64,000 nucleotides of DNA from Microbulbifer taiwanensis (GTDB lineage: Bacteria > Pseudomonadota > Gammaproteobacteria > Pseudomonadales > Cellvibrionaceae). The position numbers were made by a program, and so were the translations under genes. The stretch is from assembly GCF_014904815.1 (NCBI RefSeq), contig NZ_JACZFR010000030.1:20227-84226 (forward strand), in the 5' to 3' direction. The stretch's first letter is position 1. Each line of letters opens with the position of its first letter. The notes under the pieces are model-generated. The model did not search any database. It saw only the letters and a program-made list of their open reading frames with translations, and was not told the origin of the DNA. This document shows, piece after piece, positions 35,526-44,686 of this stretch.

Positions 35526-35886
35526 AGTTCCCCCTAACGGAAGTTTTGCCAAATAGGTGTAATTGCGGGCAGCCAGAAATCTGTTTTTATGCTTCAGCTG
35601 TGCGTCCTGAACTTAAAAACGGATTCCCAGGTGACCCTGAAACCGTGACTTTTCTTGTTCGCCTTGGCGATTCGGACGCGAGGGAGTGTAGGAAGGGAAT
35701 ATTTCGAAATTGTTACTTTAGTGGTGGTTTTCCAAAAATTTTGAAATATGTTTTCGCGCAGGCAGATTAATTACACTTTTATTGCAAACAGGTTGCGATG
35801 AGCGGTGGAACGGCGAACAAAGTGTGCAGGAAAAATACAAACAGACAGGAAGATCAAAAAACATACGAGAGGGGTATATGGCTGGA
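35526..35886. other. 361-bp spacer, no gene seen
   Basis: This AT-rich stretch separates the lipoprotein gene from the DUF1285 gene, both on the minus strand. The part next to 35525 should hold the lipoprotein promoter. Small open frames on either strand have no ribosome site and biased composition, and I do not support any. Confidence 0.5.
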
Positions 35887-36441
35887 TCAGTACTCGCCGA
35901 GCAGGAACTCCTCACCGTCACTGTGAAGCCAGAGCTGGCCGCAGTTGTCCCCCGCCCTCTCCTCGGCCCAGTCCACTAACTGATAGAAGGCCTCGCGAGA
36001 AATCCGCGCCCGCAGGCCGTCGCGGACCTCTATATAGGGAACAGGCTGGGGCGGATCGCCAAAGGGTTCCAGATGCCAGCCCCGCCCCCTGTCCAGCGGC
36101 ACTATGTCGCCGGTATTGGTGGTAAAAAGCAGGCGCTCGTGCTCACCTTCACCGCCTCTGGCTACCTGGGTGGCAATAAAGGGTACATCCTCCACGCGGA
36201 TGCGGAGCTTCTCCACCGGGGTGACCAAAAAATACTCATCCCCTTCGTGCTTGAGGATACTGGCGAACAGCTTCACCAGCGGCAGGCGCCGTATTTCTGT
36301 GCCTTCATGGATCCAGCGGCCATCACGGCGAATGACCAGGTCCATATCACCGCAGAAATCCGGATTCCACTTGTGAACTGGCGGATGGCCGCGGAACTCC
36401 TGCTGCAGACGCTGCAGTTCCTTGAACAGTGCTTCAGCCAC
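35887..36441 (-). CDS. DUF1285-family protein
   Basis: A 184-residue soluble protein. The pattern PPVHKWNPDFCGDMDLVIRR, then GRWIHEGTEIRRLPLVKLFASIL, then EYFLVTPVEKLRIRVEDVPF matches the DUF1285 family as I know it. Its function is not established. It ends LWLHSDGEEFLLGEY. It lies 30 bp downstream of a TetR-type regulator gene on the same strand and is probably co-transcribed with it, as often seen. Confidence 0.82.
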   Translation of the reverse strand: MAEALFKELQRLQQEFRGHPPVHKWNPDFCGDMDLVIRRDGRWIHEGTEIRRLPLVKLFASILKHEGDEYFLVTPVEKLRIRVEDVPFIATQVARGGEGEHERLLFTTNTGDIVPLDRGRGWHLEPFGDPPQPVPYIEVRDGLRARISREAFYQLVDWAEERAGDNCGQLWLHSDGEEFLLGEY

Positions 36442-36471
36442 AGGAGGGGCTCCCAGCCATCTCGGAGAGCC

Positions 36472-37158
36472 TCAGCTGAAAGAGGAAGTACCGGCCGACT
36501 CACCGCCGGGACGGCCCTCATCCTGCTGCGGACGGCGCCCGGAGATGTCGCCGATATGCACGCCCACATCCATGATGAACTCCATCAATCCCTCGCGGTC
36601 CTCGATCACGTCGGAAAACGACTTGGAGTGATAGAGCTCCACCGCCCCCTGCACCAGGGCCCAGTAGGTGGAGTAATAGAAGTAGGCCGGCACCTTCTTC
36701 AACACCCCCTGTTCCATACGTCGCTCGAATACCCGGTTCAGGGCCGAGGCGTTGGAATTGCGGATGGCATGTAGCTCGGCAATCATCTCCGGTGCCAGGT
36801 TGAGGGCGATGATCTTCTCCTCTAGGCGCTGGAACAGCCGATCCTTGGACGGGTCGGCCATGCGCGACTCGAAGTAGGCCCGTGCCGGCGCGGTGATATC
36901 GCCCTGCTCGGCCGCGGCCAGCGCCGTCTTGAGGCGATCGGTCAGGGACTTCTCGTAATCCATCAGCAGGCGCATGTAAATCTCTGTTTTAGAGATGAAA
37001 TGCTTGTAGATGGTGCCCTTGCCGATATCCACGCGCTCGGCAATCTGCTCCACGGTGACCTTTTCTTCACCGTGCTCGAGCAGCAGTTCCAGCGCCGCAT
37101 CCAGGATGCGCTGCTCGCGGGCGCGAAAGCGCTGAACCTTCTCTTTTGCCTTGTCCAT
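36472..37158 (-). CDS. TetR-family transcriptional regulator
   Basis: About 228 residues. The N-terminal helix-turn-helix reads ILDAALELLLEHGEEKVTVE, then QIAERVDIGKGTIYKHFISK, a canonical TetR pattern. The rest is a helical ligand domain, with a Gly/Ser-rich end. I use the ATG at 37158 (MDKAKEKVQRFRAREQR), with AAGGT upstream, rather than 37209. The DUF1285 gene follows. The ligand and targets are unknown. It is divergent from the collagenase gene, but the palindromes there are nearer the collagenase and resemble GntR-type sites. Confidence 0.85.
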   Translation of the reverse strand: MDKAKEKVQRFRAREQRILDAALELLLEHGEEKVTVEQIAERVDIGKGTIYKHFISKTEIYMRLLMDYEKSLTDRLKTALAAAEQGDITAPARAYFESRMADPSKDRLFQRLEEKIIALNLAPEMIAELHAIRNSNASALNRVFERRMEQGVLKKVPAYFYYSTYWALVQGAVELYHSKSFSDVIEDREGLMEFIMDVGVHIGDISGRRPQQDEGRPGGESAGTSSFS

Positions 37159-37357
37159 GCTACTGACCTTACCTGTGCGTAAAATTGGAGACTGAAATTG
37201 ACTATCCATTCATGAATGATAGGCAATTCATGCAGCTTGGGAAAGCTTATAGGGAAAGTTGTTCCAATTCGCGCCAAGCAACCTCCCGTTCCACTCCCCG
37301 CCATCTTGCGCAAACGCCGCCTAATCCATCCCCAATGTGACACTCAGATCACAAATA

Positions 37358-37391
37358 TATTGCACGCAATAATTTATTATTGCGCTCAATA
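37358..37391 (+). promoter_or_regulatory. Two palindromic operators upstream of the collagenase gene
   Basis: TATTGC-AC-GCAATA (37358-37371) and TATTGC-GC-TCAATA (37378-37391) begin exactly 20 bp apart, so they face the same side of the helix. The first core, TTGCACGCAA, is identical to one at 43257-43266, and both match the palindrome at 50746-50759. They lie about 100-130 bp before the collagenase start, beside a TATAAAT that may be a -10 box (37390-37396). The rest of the 331-bp spacer 37159-37489 shows no gene. Confidence 0.6.
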
Positions 37392-37489
37392 TAAATTATT
37401 TAAATCACGGAGGTGCCTATAGACCGAAAAAATCGATTAGTAAATAAGCAACATCAACCAACTCAACAATAAATAAGAAGAGAACGGCA

Positions 37490-39958
37490 ATGATAGCTAA
37501 CAATAATTCGGTGCTGGGCACCGCAGCCGCTGTCCTATTGAGCCTGGTATCCCAGGTATCCACCGCCGAGGCGCCCCTTCCGGCGCACCCGGCAGCCACA
37601 ATAACCCCCGCGGAAATCAATGCCCCGGTGGAACCCAAATACGAGCCTCCACGACAGTTGCGCGCCCTGAGTACTGTGACCCAGGCCGCCTGCGACATGA
37701 ACGGCTATGCGCAGAACAGCGGCCAGGCGTTGGTGGACCATATCCTCCAGTCCGACATCAACTGCATCAATAACCTCTACGACGGGAATGCCACCAGCTT
37801 CGCCGCCTTTACCCGACAGCGGATGATCGACGTTGCCGATGCCACCACCGATCTGGCGGCGGACTACCGGGCTGCCGATGGCGACACCAGTATCAACAAG
37901 CTATTTTATTTCCTACGCACTGGCTATTTCATCGAGTATTACTATCCGGACGACACCGAAGCATTCGATGACAATGTCCAAACCGCGGTAACCGCAGCCC
38001 TGGACAGCCTTGTCGGTAACAGCGACTTCTACAGCGCCTCATCCAGCCACGGTGACGCCATCCGCGACGCCATCATCCTGATGGACAGCGCCAACGAGCA
38101 GGCCCGCTATATCCCGGTAATCAAGGAGTGGCTGATCCACTGGGACCAGCAGGCGGCCCAATATTCCTCCATGCGCTCTTCCGTCAACGGCATATTCAGC
38201 ATCCTTTACCGCGGGCACTACAATCCCACATTCGTAGCCAGCGCCGGCAGCGACAACCAGCTGATGCAGCTGCTCGGTGGTTTCGCCCGCTCCGACTGGA
38301 TGCTGGAAGGCAGTGCACAGTTCATGCAGGAAAACGCGGCCCGCGAGCTGTCGCGCTTCGTGCAATATACGGATGCACCCGCCTACTCCACGATAGTGGC
38401 AGAAGTGGACGCCGTACTCCAGCACTACAGCATGACGGGCACCGGCAGCAGCGTGTGGCTGCTGACCGCCGGCAATGTGGATTACTTCGGCCAGTGTGCG
38501 CAGTTCGAGATCTGCGGCTTCGCCGAAGAACTGGAACAGCAGGTGCTGGCCCACAATCACACCTGCAGCGCCAGCCTGAAAATCCGCGCCCAGGACATGA
38601 CTGGCCCGCAGATGGTCGATTCCTGCGGCAAGCTATCTGACCAGGAAAGCTACTTCCACCAACTGCTGGCGACCGGCTACAACCCGGTGGCGGACGACTT
38701 GAATGAGGACCTCGAAGTTATCGTCTTCGACGACTGGTATGAGTACGACAACTATGCGCCGCTCTTTTTCGGAATCAACACCGACAACGGCGGCATGTAT
38801 CTCGAGGGCAATCCGGCCAACCCGGAAAATCAGGCGCGCTTTATCGCTCACGAGGCAGACTGGCTGCGCCCGGACTTCGAGGTGTGGAACCTGACCCACG
38901 AGTATGTCCACTACCTGGACGGCCGCTTCAACCTCCATGGTGACTTTGGCGATGCGCGCACCGGCACCCACAAGACCGTCTGGTGGATCGAAGGCCTGGC
39001 GGAGTACGTATCCAAGAAGGATTACAATGACGACGCCATTGCCCTGGCCCGCACCGGCCAGTTCGAACTGAGCGAAATCTTCGCCAATGACTACGGTAGT
39101 GGTAGCGACAGGGTCTACAAGTGGGGCTACCTGGCGGTCCGCTTTATGTTCGAACGCCACCGCGACGACGTCACCCAGATGCTGACCCACTTCCGCGCCG
39201 GTAACTATGATGGCTACCTCAGCTATCTGAACAGTATCGGCAGCGGCTACGACAGTGAGTGGCAGAACTGGTTGACCCAGGTGCAGAGCACCGAGGACAC
39301 CGGCTCCGACAACGAGATAGATAACAACGAGACCATCTCCAACCTCGCCGTACCCACAGAGGGCGACGACCTGCATTTCTATATGGATGTGCCCGAGGGA
39401 GCAAACCGGCTGAGTGTTGCCATAGATGGCGGCAGTGGTGATGCGGATCTCTACCTCCGCCACGGCACCGAGGCCACCGACAGCGATTACGCCTGCCGGC
39501 CCTATATCGGTGGCAATACCGAAGTGTGCGACATAGACAATCCCGAAGCGGGCCTCTGGTATATCCGCCTCAAGGCCTATGCGCCCTTCTCCGGGGTCAA
39601 CCTGTTGGCCAGTTACACCACCGTGGTGGATGCCTGTACCAGTGGCACGCCACTGGAATACGGCGCGCTGGAACTGGACAGGGCCTCCTGTGTCGCCGGC
39701 AGCAACCAAATCCGCTACTTCTATGTCTTCGTACCCGAAGGCACCGACAGCCTGGATTTCGCGCTGAGCGGTGGCGACGGCAACGGGGACCTGTACGTCA
39801 ACGACGAGACCTGGGCCACTGCGTCCGACTACGACCAGGTTTCCAGCGGCCCCGGCAACAGTGAAAGCCTGAGTGTGTCTTCGCCGGACAGCGGTTGGTA
39901 CTACGTGTCGGTGATCGGCGACTTCTCCGATACAACGATTGAGGTCACTGCCAACTGA
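37490..39958 (+). CDS. Secreted M9-family collagenase with two C-terminal PPC domains
   Basis: An 822-residue exported metalloprotease that cuts collagen. The signal peptide ends near STAEA. An N-terminal M9 activator domain runs to about residue 380. The catalytic domain has the zinc site HEYVHYLDGRF (H470, E471, H474) and a downstream WWIEGLAEY (E501 or E505 as third ligand). Two PPC-type beta-sandwich domains follow (about 625-710 and 730-815, with SVAIDGGSGDADLYLRHG and FALSGGDGNGDLYVN). Vibrio-type collagenases have the same order. Export across the outer membrane by the nearby type II system is likely. The promoter carries two palindromes shared with the hydroxyproline genes. Confidence 0.93.
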   Translation: MIANNNSVLGTAAAVLLSLVSQVSTAEAPLPAHPAATITPAEINAPVEPKYEPPRQLRALSTVTQAACDMNGYAQNSGQALVDHILQSDINCINNLYDGNATSFAAFTRQRMIDVADATTDLAADYRAADGDTSINKLFYFLRTGYFIEYYYPDDTEAFDDNVQTAVTAALDSLVGNSDFYSASSSHGDAIRDAIILMDSANEQARYIPVIKEWLIHWDQQAAQYSSMRSSVNGIFSILYRGHYNPTFVASAGSDNQLMQLLGGFARSDWMLEGSAQFMQENAARELSRFVQYTDAPAYSTIVAEVDAVLQHYSMTGTGSSVWLLTAGNVDYFGQCAQFEICGFAEELEQQVLAHNHTCSASLKIRAQDMTGPQMVDSCGKLSDQESYFHQLLATGYNPVADDLNEDLEVIVFDDWYEYDNYAPLFFGINTDNGGMYLEGNPANPENQARFIAHEADWLRPDFEVWNLTHEYVHYLDGRFNLHGDFGDARTGTHKTVWWIEGLAEYVSKKDYNDDAIALARTGQFELSEIFANDYGSGSDRVYKWGYLAVRFMFERHRDDVTQMLTHFRAGNYDGYLSYLNSIGSGYDSEWQNWLTQVQSTEDTGSDNEIDNNETISNLAVPTEGDDLHFYMDVPEGANRLSVAIDGGSGDADLYLRHGTEATDSDYACRPYIGGNTEVCDIDNPEAGLWYIRLKAYAPFSGVNLLASYTTVVDACTSGTPLEYGALELDRASCVAGSNQIRYFYVFVPEGTDSLDFALSGGDGNGDLYVNDETWATASDYDQVSSGPGNSESLSVSSPDSGWYYVSVIGDFSDTTIEVTAN

Positions 39959-39998
39959 CCGTGCGATCGCGGCCATGGCCGCTCATACAGAGCACATT

Positions 39999-40065
39999 CG
40001 TCATTCCGGCGCAAGCCGGAATCCAGGTGCCCCCGACCTGGATACCGGCCTGCGCCGGTATGACG
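39999..40065. repeat. 67-bp palindromic repeat (CGTCATTCCGG type), copy 2
   Basis: The inverse of the copy at 30099-30165: CGTCAT, then TTCCGGC-GCAA-GCCGGAA, CCAGGTGCCCC, then ACCGGC-CTGC-GCCGGT and ATGACG. Same length and ends. It lies 40 bp after the collagenase stop. Confidence 0.7.
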
Positions 40066-40088
40066 ATGGATTTGGAATGAAATACTTG

Positions 40089-40132
40089 GAGGAGCGGCGG
40101 GACAGCCATCCGCCCATGGCTGCGATGGATCT
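40089..40132 (+). repeat. REP-like family A element
   Basis: GGAGGAGCGGCGGGACAGCC followed by ATCCGCCCATGGCTGCGATGG. Its closest relative is the inverted copy at 62341-62386, sharing CATCCGCCCATGGC and GCGATG/GCGATC words. Confidence 0.6.
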
Positions 40133-40147
40133 TTAACGAATCCCCAT

Positions 40148-40180
40148 AAAAAAATCCCGGCACTAAGCCGGGATTTTTTT
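40148..40180. terminator. Strong bidirectional terminator between collagenase and TonB receptor genes
   Basis: The perfect stem ATCCCGGC / GCCGGGAT with loop ACTAA is flanked by seven A on one side and seven T on the other, so it works on both strands. It separates the convergent collagenase and receptor genes. Confidence 0.93.
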
Positions 40181-40198
40181 GATTGAGAGTAACCCGGG

Positions 40199-43100
40199 TC
40201 AGAAATTGTAGCGGGCGACCAAGCTCAAGTAGCGGGCTTCGACCCGGGACTGGGGTATTCCGTAATCCGGATTCAACTCACCATTGATCGTGCGGGTTTC
40301 CATGACATCCAACGCCGCATCGTCATTCAACAGGTTGTAGACGGTTCCTTTCAGCATCAGCTCACCATCGAACAACGGCCGCGTATAGGTAAGGGACAGA
40401 TCCACCTGCTTGGCCCAGGGAAGATTACCCTTGCTGCCACGCTTGGCAGGGTTTCCGTTCTCATCGTAGAAGGAAGCCGCGCCGTAGTAGCGGCTGATGC
40501 AATCGCTCCAGGGGCTGCCCTCGGCACAGCTGTCCACGCCGGCGGGGTGGATACTGAAGTAATTCTGCGGGCGCCCGGATACCAGCGAGGTGACGAGACC
40601 GAGCGTCAGGTTGTCACTGAAGTCGTAAAAGCCATTCATCTTCACGGCGTGGCGGTGGTCGTTGGGTAAATCGCCACTCCCGTGATCCATCAGGTCGGCG
40701 TAGTCATAGGAAGTGGTCCAACCCGGATCCGCCTGGTCATTATCGGTGCGCACCAGCCCTTCGGTGTTACCGTAGCTGTGGGACCAGGTGTAGGAGGCAT
40801 CCATATACAGTCGGTCAGTAACTTGACCGCGCAAGCTGGTCTCGAGGGCAAAATAACGGCGTTTTGGCTCCGGCAGCGCCAGTTCCGCGGCACTCAGCTT
40901 CACATTATCCACCTGGCCATCGCCGTCGAAGTCATAGCTGATTTCCATATCCTCCCCGGGATTCATCAGCACATAGAAACTCGATTGCCCGGTCTTGTTG
41001 TCGATTCCCATTTCCGCCAGGCGATTGCCCAGTACCGGACCCACGTCGGTGTCCTCGATTGAGCGTTTCAGGTCCCGGTAGATACCGCGCACTCCCAGCA
41101 CCATATCGTCGAATACCAGGGTCTCGAAACCGACCGTGAATTCGTCTGAGTACATGCCCTCCAAATTGGCGCTCGCAATCAGATCTGCGTCCACTATGCC
41201 TTCCTGGCGAACGTAACCGCTCAGTTGCTCGCCCCGGCTCGGGGAACCATCACTCAATAGCGTCGCCCGTCCATTGGCATCGACCTGATCCAATGCGTAG
41301 TACTCAAAGTACTCCCGCGAGGCGGAACCCTGGGTGATGTTCATATTGGTGGAAACCGGTTGGTAGTAGCGGCCATAAGTGGCGTACACCTTGGTGTCGC
41401 CATCGCCGTGCAGGTCGTACACCGCCTGCAAGCGGGGCGAGAAACCGTCCGCATCCACGAATACCCTGTCGTCGCCGGCTGAGTCCTGCTCGCAAAGTTC
41501 TTTGGCGGCTCCCTGAAGTTGGGCACAGCCGTCGGTCGCGGTGTTCTCGAACTGCTCGTACCGCGCCCCCAGGTTGAGGGTCAATTGGTCGGTGACCGCC
41601 CAGGAATCCTGGAGATAGATAGCGCGGGCACTAACATCGGATTCCGCATGGCGCGTGCGCACGCGACGGCTGATCATCGATGTGCCCGGCTCCAGGTTCG
41701 AACCGTCGTCCGCTTCGGCAATATCCTGACTCCACCAGCCCAGCGCACCGCCGATTCCATTGGGCGTGGAATCGTAGTAGAGATCCACCTTGTTGTAGTC
41801 CACTCCCGCTTTCAGGGAGTGATTGAGTAACTCGTAACTGATATCCAGGCGGAGCTGATCGCGAGTGTAGTCTTCTTCACCTACTGTCGAGTCACTGTGA
41901 TTACTGTAACTCAGGCAAGCATTGCGGCAGTCCTCGACGATGGGGAGATCACTGATCGCCGCGTTATAGATGGTTTCCTGGGTGCGGCCCGCCACCAAGT
42001 CAATTGCGAGCGCGTCCGTCAGTTGCCCGCTGTAGTGCAGACCATATACGTTACCACCCTCTCGCGTTGCAGTTACTCCGGTGAAGTCGCCGACCTTATC
42101 CGCGGAAGGATCGTAGGCGTAGTTGTCCCGCTCGCCATTCTCCTCATTGTTGATGGCAGTAATATCGAGGCTGTGGTTTTCATTGATAAACCAGTCGAGG
42201 CGAACCAGCCAGCGATCCTCCTCACGCACGCGGTCGTAATAGGAAGAATCACTGACCCACTCGTCCTTGGTGGTGCGCGGCGCAAACAGGGCGTAGAAAA
42301 AGGCCTTGTCCGGTACTATGGGGCCACTGGCCCAGAATTGGGATTCGGTGAAGGATTCCCCACTCTGCTCGGTGTTGATCTCATAATCACCGGACTGCCT
42401 GCGCACGGAATTGTGCTGCTCGTGCATCGAATTGGGATCGAACCGCACCTGGGAACCAAACTTGAACTCGTTGTCACCCGACTTGGACACGGCATTGATG
42501 ATCCCGCCGAGCGCACCGCCGTACTCCGGATCGATTGCGCCGGTCTTCACCTGGGTCTGGCTGATCGCCTCCCATGGCAGCGCGATGGAGCCGAGGCCAG
42601 TCTTGATATTGGAGACATTCAGGCCGTTCAGGTAGTAGCCGTTTTCCGCCGAGGAGGCGCCACCAAAACTGGATGCGCCGTTAAAGCTGGAACCACCCGG
42701 CTGCGCCACTCCCGGGGCCAGCTGCGCCATGGCCTCGAAACCGGTATTTACCGGCAGGGCCTGCAGCCTTTCCTGGGTGATCACCACTCCGGCGGTAGAT
42801 GAACCGGTATCGATACGCCGCAGCATACTGCCGGTTACCTGTACCTCTTCCAGCACCTGCCCGGCTCCCGTCAGGGTACCGTCGTAGATCATCGACTGGC
42901 CCACACGCACCCGTACGTCCTGCGCCTGGGCCGGGCTGTAGCCATCCTTCTCGAAGCGGATACGGTACTCGCCCACCGGCAGGTTGCGCAGGTTGTACTC
43001 ACCTTTCGCATTGCTCTGCACGGTGCGCACCAGGCCCTTGCCGATATGGGTAACGGTGATCGTGGCACTGGCAATCACCTCGCCAGCCGCGCCCGTCACC

Positions 43101-43201
43101 TGTCCCTTTAGCGAACCGCCGGAGGTATCGGCACCAGTGGCGAACTGACTTCCGAGGCTGGCACTGATTGCCAGTGCCAGCAGACTTTTTCTTATTTGCA
43201 T
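40199..43201 (-). CDS. TonB-dependent receptor of the collagen/hydroxyproline locus
   Basis: A 1000-residue outer membrane receptor. The signal peptide ends near FATGA, then a carboxypeptidase-regulatory-like sandwich (SLKGQVTGAAGEVIASATIT to YDGTLTGAG), the TonB box and plug (LEEVQVTGSMLRRIDTGSS onward) and a barrel ending LVARYNF. I use the ATG at 43201, which follows GGGAAGAGAG; the open frame starts 7 codons earlier. It is divergent from the POT transporter, and the shared spacer has two copies of the palindrome found at the collagenase promoter. I infer uptake of collagen-derived oligopeptides. Confidence 0.88.
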   Translation of the reverse strand: MQIRKSLLALAISASLGSQFATGADTSGGSLKGQVTGAAGEVIASATITVTHIGKGLVRTVQSNAKGEYNLRNLPVGEYRIRFEKDGYSPAQAQDVRVRVGQSMIYDGTLTGAGQVLEEVQVTGSMLRRIDTGSSTAGVVITQERLQALPVNTGFEAMAQLAPGVAQPGGSSFNGASSFGGASSAENGYYLNGLNVSNIKTGLGSIALPWEAISQTQVKTGAIDPEYGGALGGIINAVSKSGDNEFKFGSQVRFDPNSMHEQHNSVRRQSGDYEINTEQSGESFTESQFWASGPIVPDKAFFYALFAPRTTKDEWVSDSSYYDRVREEDRWLVRLDWFINENHSLDITAINNEENGERDNYAYDPSADKVGDFTGVTATREGGNVYGLHYSGQLTDALAIDLVAGRTQETIYNAAISDLPIVEDCRNACLSYSNHSDSTVGEEDYTRDQLRLDISYELLNHSLKAGVDYNKVDLYYDSTPNGIGGALGWWSQDIAEADDGSNLEPGTSMISRRVRTRHAESDVSARAIYLQDSWAVTDQLTLNLGARYEQFENTATDGCAQLQGAAKELCEQDSAGDDRVFVDADGFSPRLQAVYDLHGDGDTKVYATYGRYYQPVSTNMNITQGSASREYFEYYALDQVDANGRATLLSDGSPSRGEQLSGYVRQEGIVDADLIASANLEGMYSDEFTVGFETLVFDDMVLGVRGIYRDLKRSIEDTDVGPVLGNRLAEMGIDNKTGQSSFYVLMNPGEDMEISYDFDGDGQVDNVKLSAAELALPEPKRRYFALETSLRGQVTDRLYMDASYTWSHSYGNTEGLVRTDNDQADPGWTTSYDYADLMDHGSGDLPNDHRHAVKMNGFYDFSDNLTLGLVTSLVSGRPQNYFSIHPAGVDSCAEGSPWSDCISRYYGAASFYDENGNPAKRGSKGNLPWAKQVDLSLTYTRPLFDGELMLKGTVYNLLNDDAALDVMETRTINGELNPDYGIPQSRVEARYLSLVARYNF

Positions 43202-43254
43202 CGTCTCTCTTCCCTTGGTCAAGGTTGGTTATTTATTATTCGACATGCAAAATA

Positions 43255-43296
43255 TTTTGCACGCAAAGGCAAATTAAACATATTCTGTGTACAATA
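43255..43296. promoter_or_regulatory. Two palindromic operators between the TonB receptor and POT transporter genes
   Basis: TTTTGC-AC-GCAAAG (43255-43268) has the core TTGCACGCAA, identical to the collagenase site. CTGT-GT-ACAATA (right half at 43286-43296) is followed by ACAAC, as is the site at 50746. They sit 35-95 bp from the two divergent starts. Confidence 0.55.
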
Positions 43297-43330
43297 ACAA
43301 CAAAATAACCATAACGAGACTGGAGGCAAA

Positions 43331-44686
43331 ATGTCGCAACTGGACAGTGCAGTCGCGCGGGGCGAGATCCCCGCGCAGCAGATCACGCAGGGAGGGTTCA
43401 GCCGCAGCTTCTACATGGCCAACGCCATGGAGATCTTCGAGCGGCTGGCCTGGTACGGCTTCTTTACCCTGTCATCCCTGTATATGAGCACGCCACTGGC
43501 GGAGGGCGGGCTGGGCTTCAGCGACGGTCAGCGCGGCTTCCTGCAGGGAGCCATTCCCTTCCTGCTCTACCTGCTGCCGGTGTTTACCGGTGCCCTGGGA
43601 GACAGGTACGGCTACCGGCGTATGTTCTTACTTGCATTCGCGATCATGACGCCGTCCTATTACCTGCTCGGCCAGGTGCACGCCTTCTGGGCATTCTTTG
43701 CGGTTTTACTGGCAGTTGCCCTGGGTGCGGCCATTTTCAAACCCCTGGTGGTGGCTACCGTCAGCCGCACCACCGGCGACCACAACCGCGGCCTGGGGTT
43801 CGGAATCTTCTATACCATGGTCAATGTCGGCGGCTTCGTCGGGCCGCTAGTGGCGGGGCTGGTGCGCGCGGTGAGCTGGGACAGGGTGTTCGCGATGGCA
43901 TCCCTGTGGATTGCCATCAACTTTGCGCTGCTGCTGTTTTACCGCGAGCCGGTGCAGAGTGGCGAGACGAAAAAACCGCGCTCGGTACTGCGGGAAATTG
44001 GCACAGTGCTGCGCAACCGCCCCTTTGTTGTCTACCTGCTGCTGATGTCCGGCTTCTGGGCCTGTTACAACCAGATTTTTATCACCCTGCCACTGTATAT
44101 CCGCGACTTTGTCGATACTGCCCCCATGCTGGCCTGGATACAGGGCTGGTCGCCGTCGCTCGCAGAGGCGGTCGCAACCGGTGGTGCCAGTCAGGTGGGC
44201 CCGGAATTTATCATCGCCTTCAATTTCGCCAGCATCCTGCTGCTGCAGATCGCCATCAGCAAACGCTGCCAGCGGCTGCCGGTAATGCCACTTCTGATGG
44301 GCGGCACACTGCTGCTCGCCGCCGCCTTTCTGTGGCTGGGTTTCGGCCCGCTGCTGGGTGGTGCCGGGCTGGTCGCCGCGGTGCTGATTTTCTCCCTCGG
44401 CGAAATGTTCGCATCTCCAAAGAGCCAGGAGTACGTGGCCGCGGTCATGCCGCGGGACAGGGCGGCGATGTTTATGGGCTACTACTTCCTGTCCATGGCG
44501 CTGGGCTTCCTGCTGGCCGGATTCCTGTCCGGCTGGGGCTACGGCACCCTGGCCAAGGAGTGGGGGCGGCCGGACCTGATGTGGGGCTGCTTTGCCCTGA
44601 TCGCTGTCGCCTCCGCTGGCGGGCTCTACTGGTTCGACCGGTCCATGGCCAGGCAGCTGGCCGCTCAAAAAGAGGTTCACAGATGA
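43331..44686 (+). CDS. POT-type (PTR2) peptide transporter, MFS
   Basis: A 451-residue permease with about twelve to fourteen membrane segments. The first one carries the POT hallmark E-x-x-E-R in NAMEIFERLAWYGFF (E34, E37, R38), used for proton-coupled uptake of di- and tripeptides. A GGAGG lies 5 bases before the ATG. The stop overlaps the next start (ATGA), tying it to an Xaa-Pro aminopeptidase. I infer import of Pro- or Hyp-containing small peptides released by collagenase and periplasmic peptidases. A wider MFS role cannot be excluded. Confidence 0.82.
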   Translation: MSQLDSAVARGEIPAQQITQGGFSRSFYMANAMEIFERLAWYGFFTLSSLYMSTPLAEGGLGFSDGQRGFLQGAIPFLLYLLPVFTGALGDRYGYRRMFLLAFAIMTPSYYLLGQVHAFWAFFAVLLAVALGAAIFKPLVVATVSRTTGDHNRGLGFGIFYTMVNVGGFVGPLVAGLVRAVSWDRVFAMASLWIAINFALLLFYREPVQSGETKKPRSVLREIGTVLRNRPFVVYLLLMSGFWACYNQIFITLPLYIRDFVDTAPMLAWIQGWSPSLAEAVATGGASQVGPEFIIAFNFASILLLQIAISKRCQRLPVMPLLMGGTLLLAAAFLWLGFGPLLGGAGLVAAVLIFSLGEMFASPKSQEYVAAVMPRDRAAMFMGYYFLSMALGFLLAGFLSGWGYGTLAKEWGRPDLMWGCFALIAVASAGGLYWFDRSMARQLAAQKEVHR

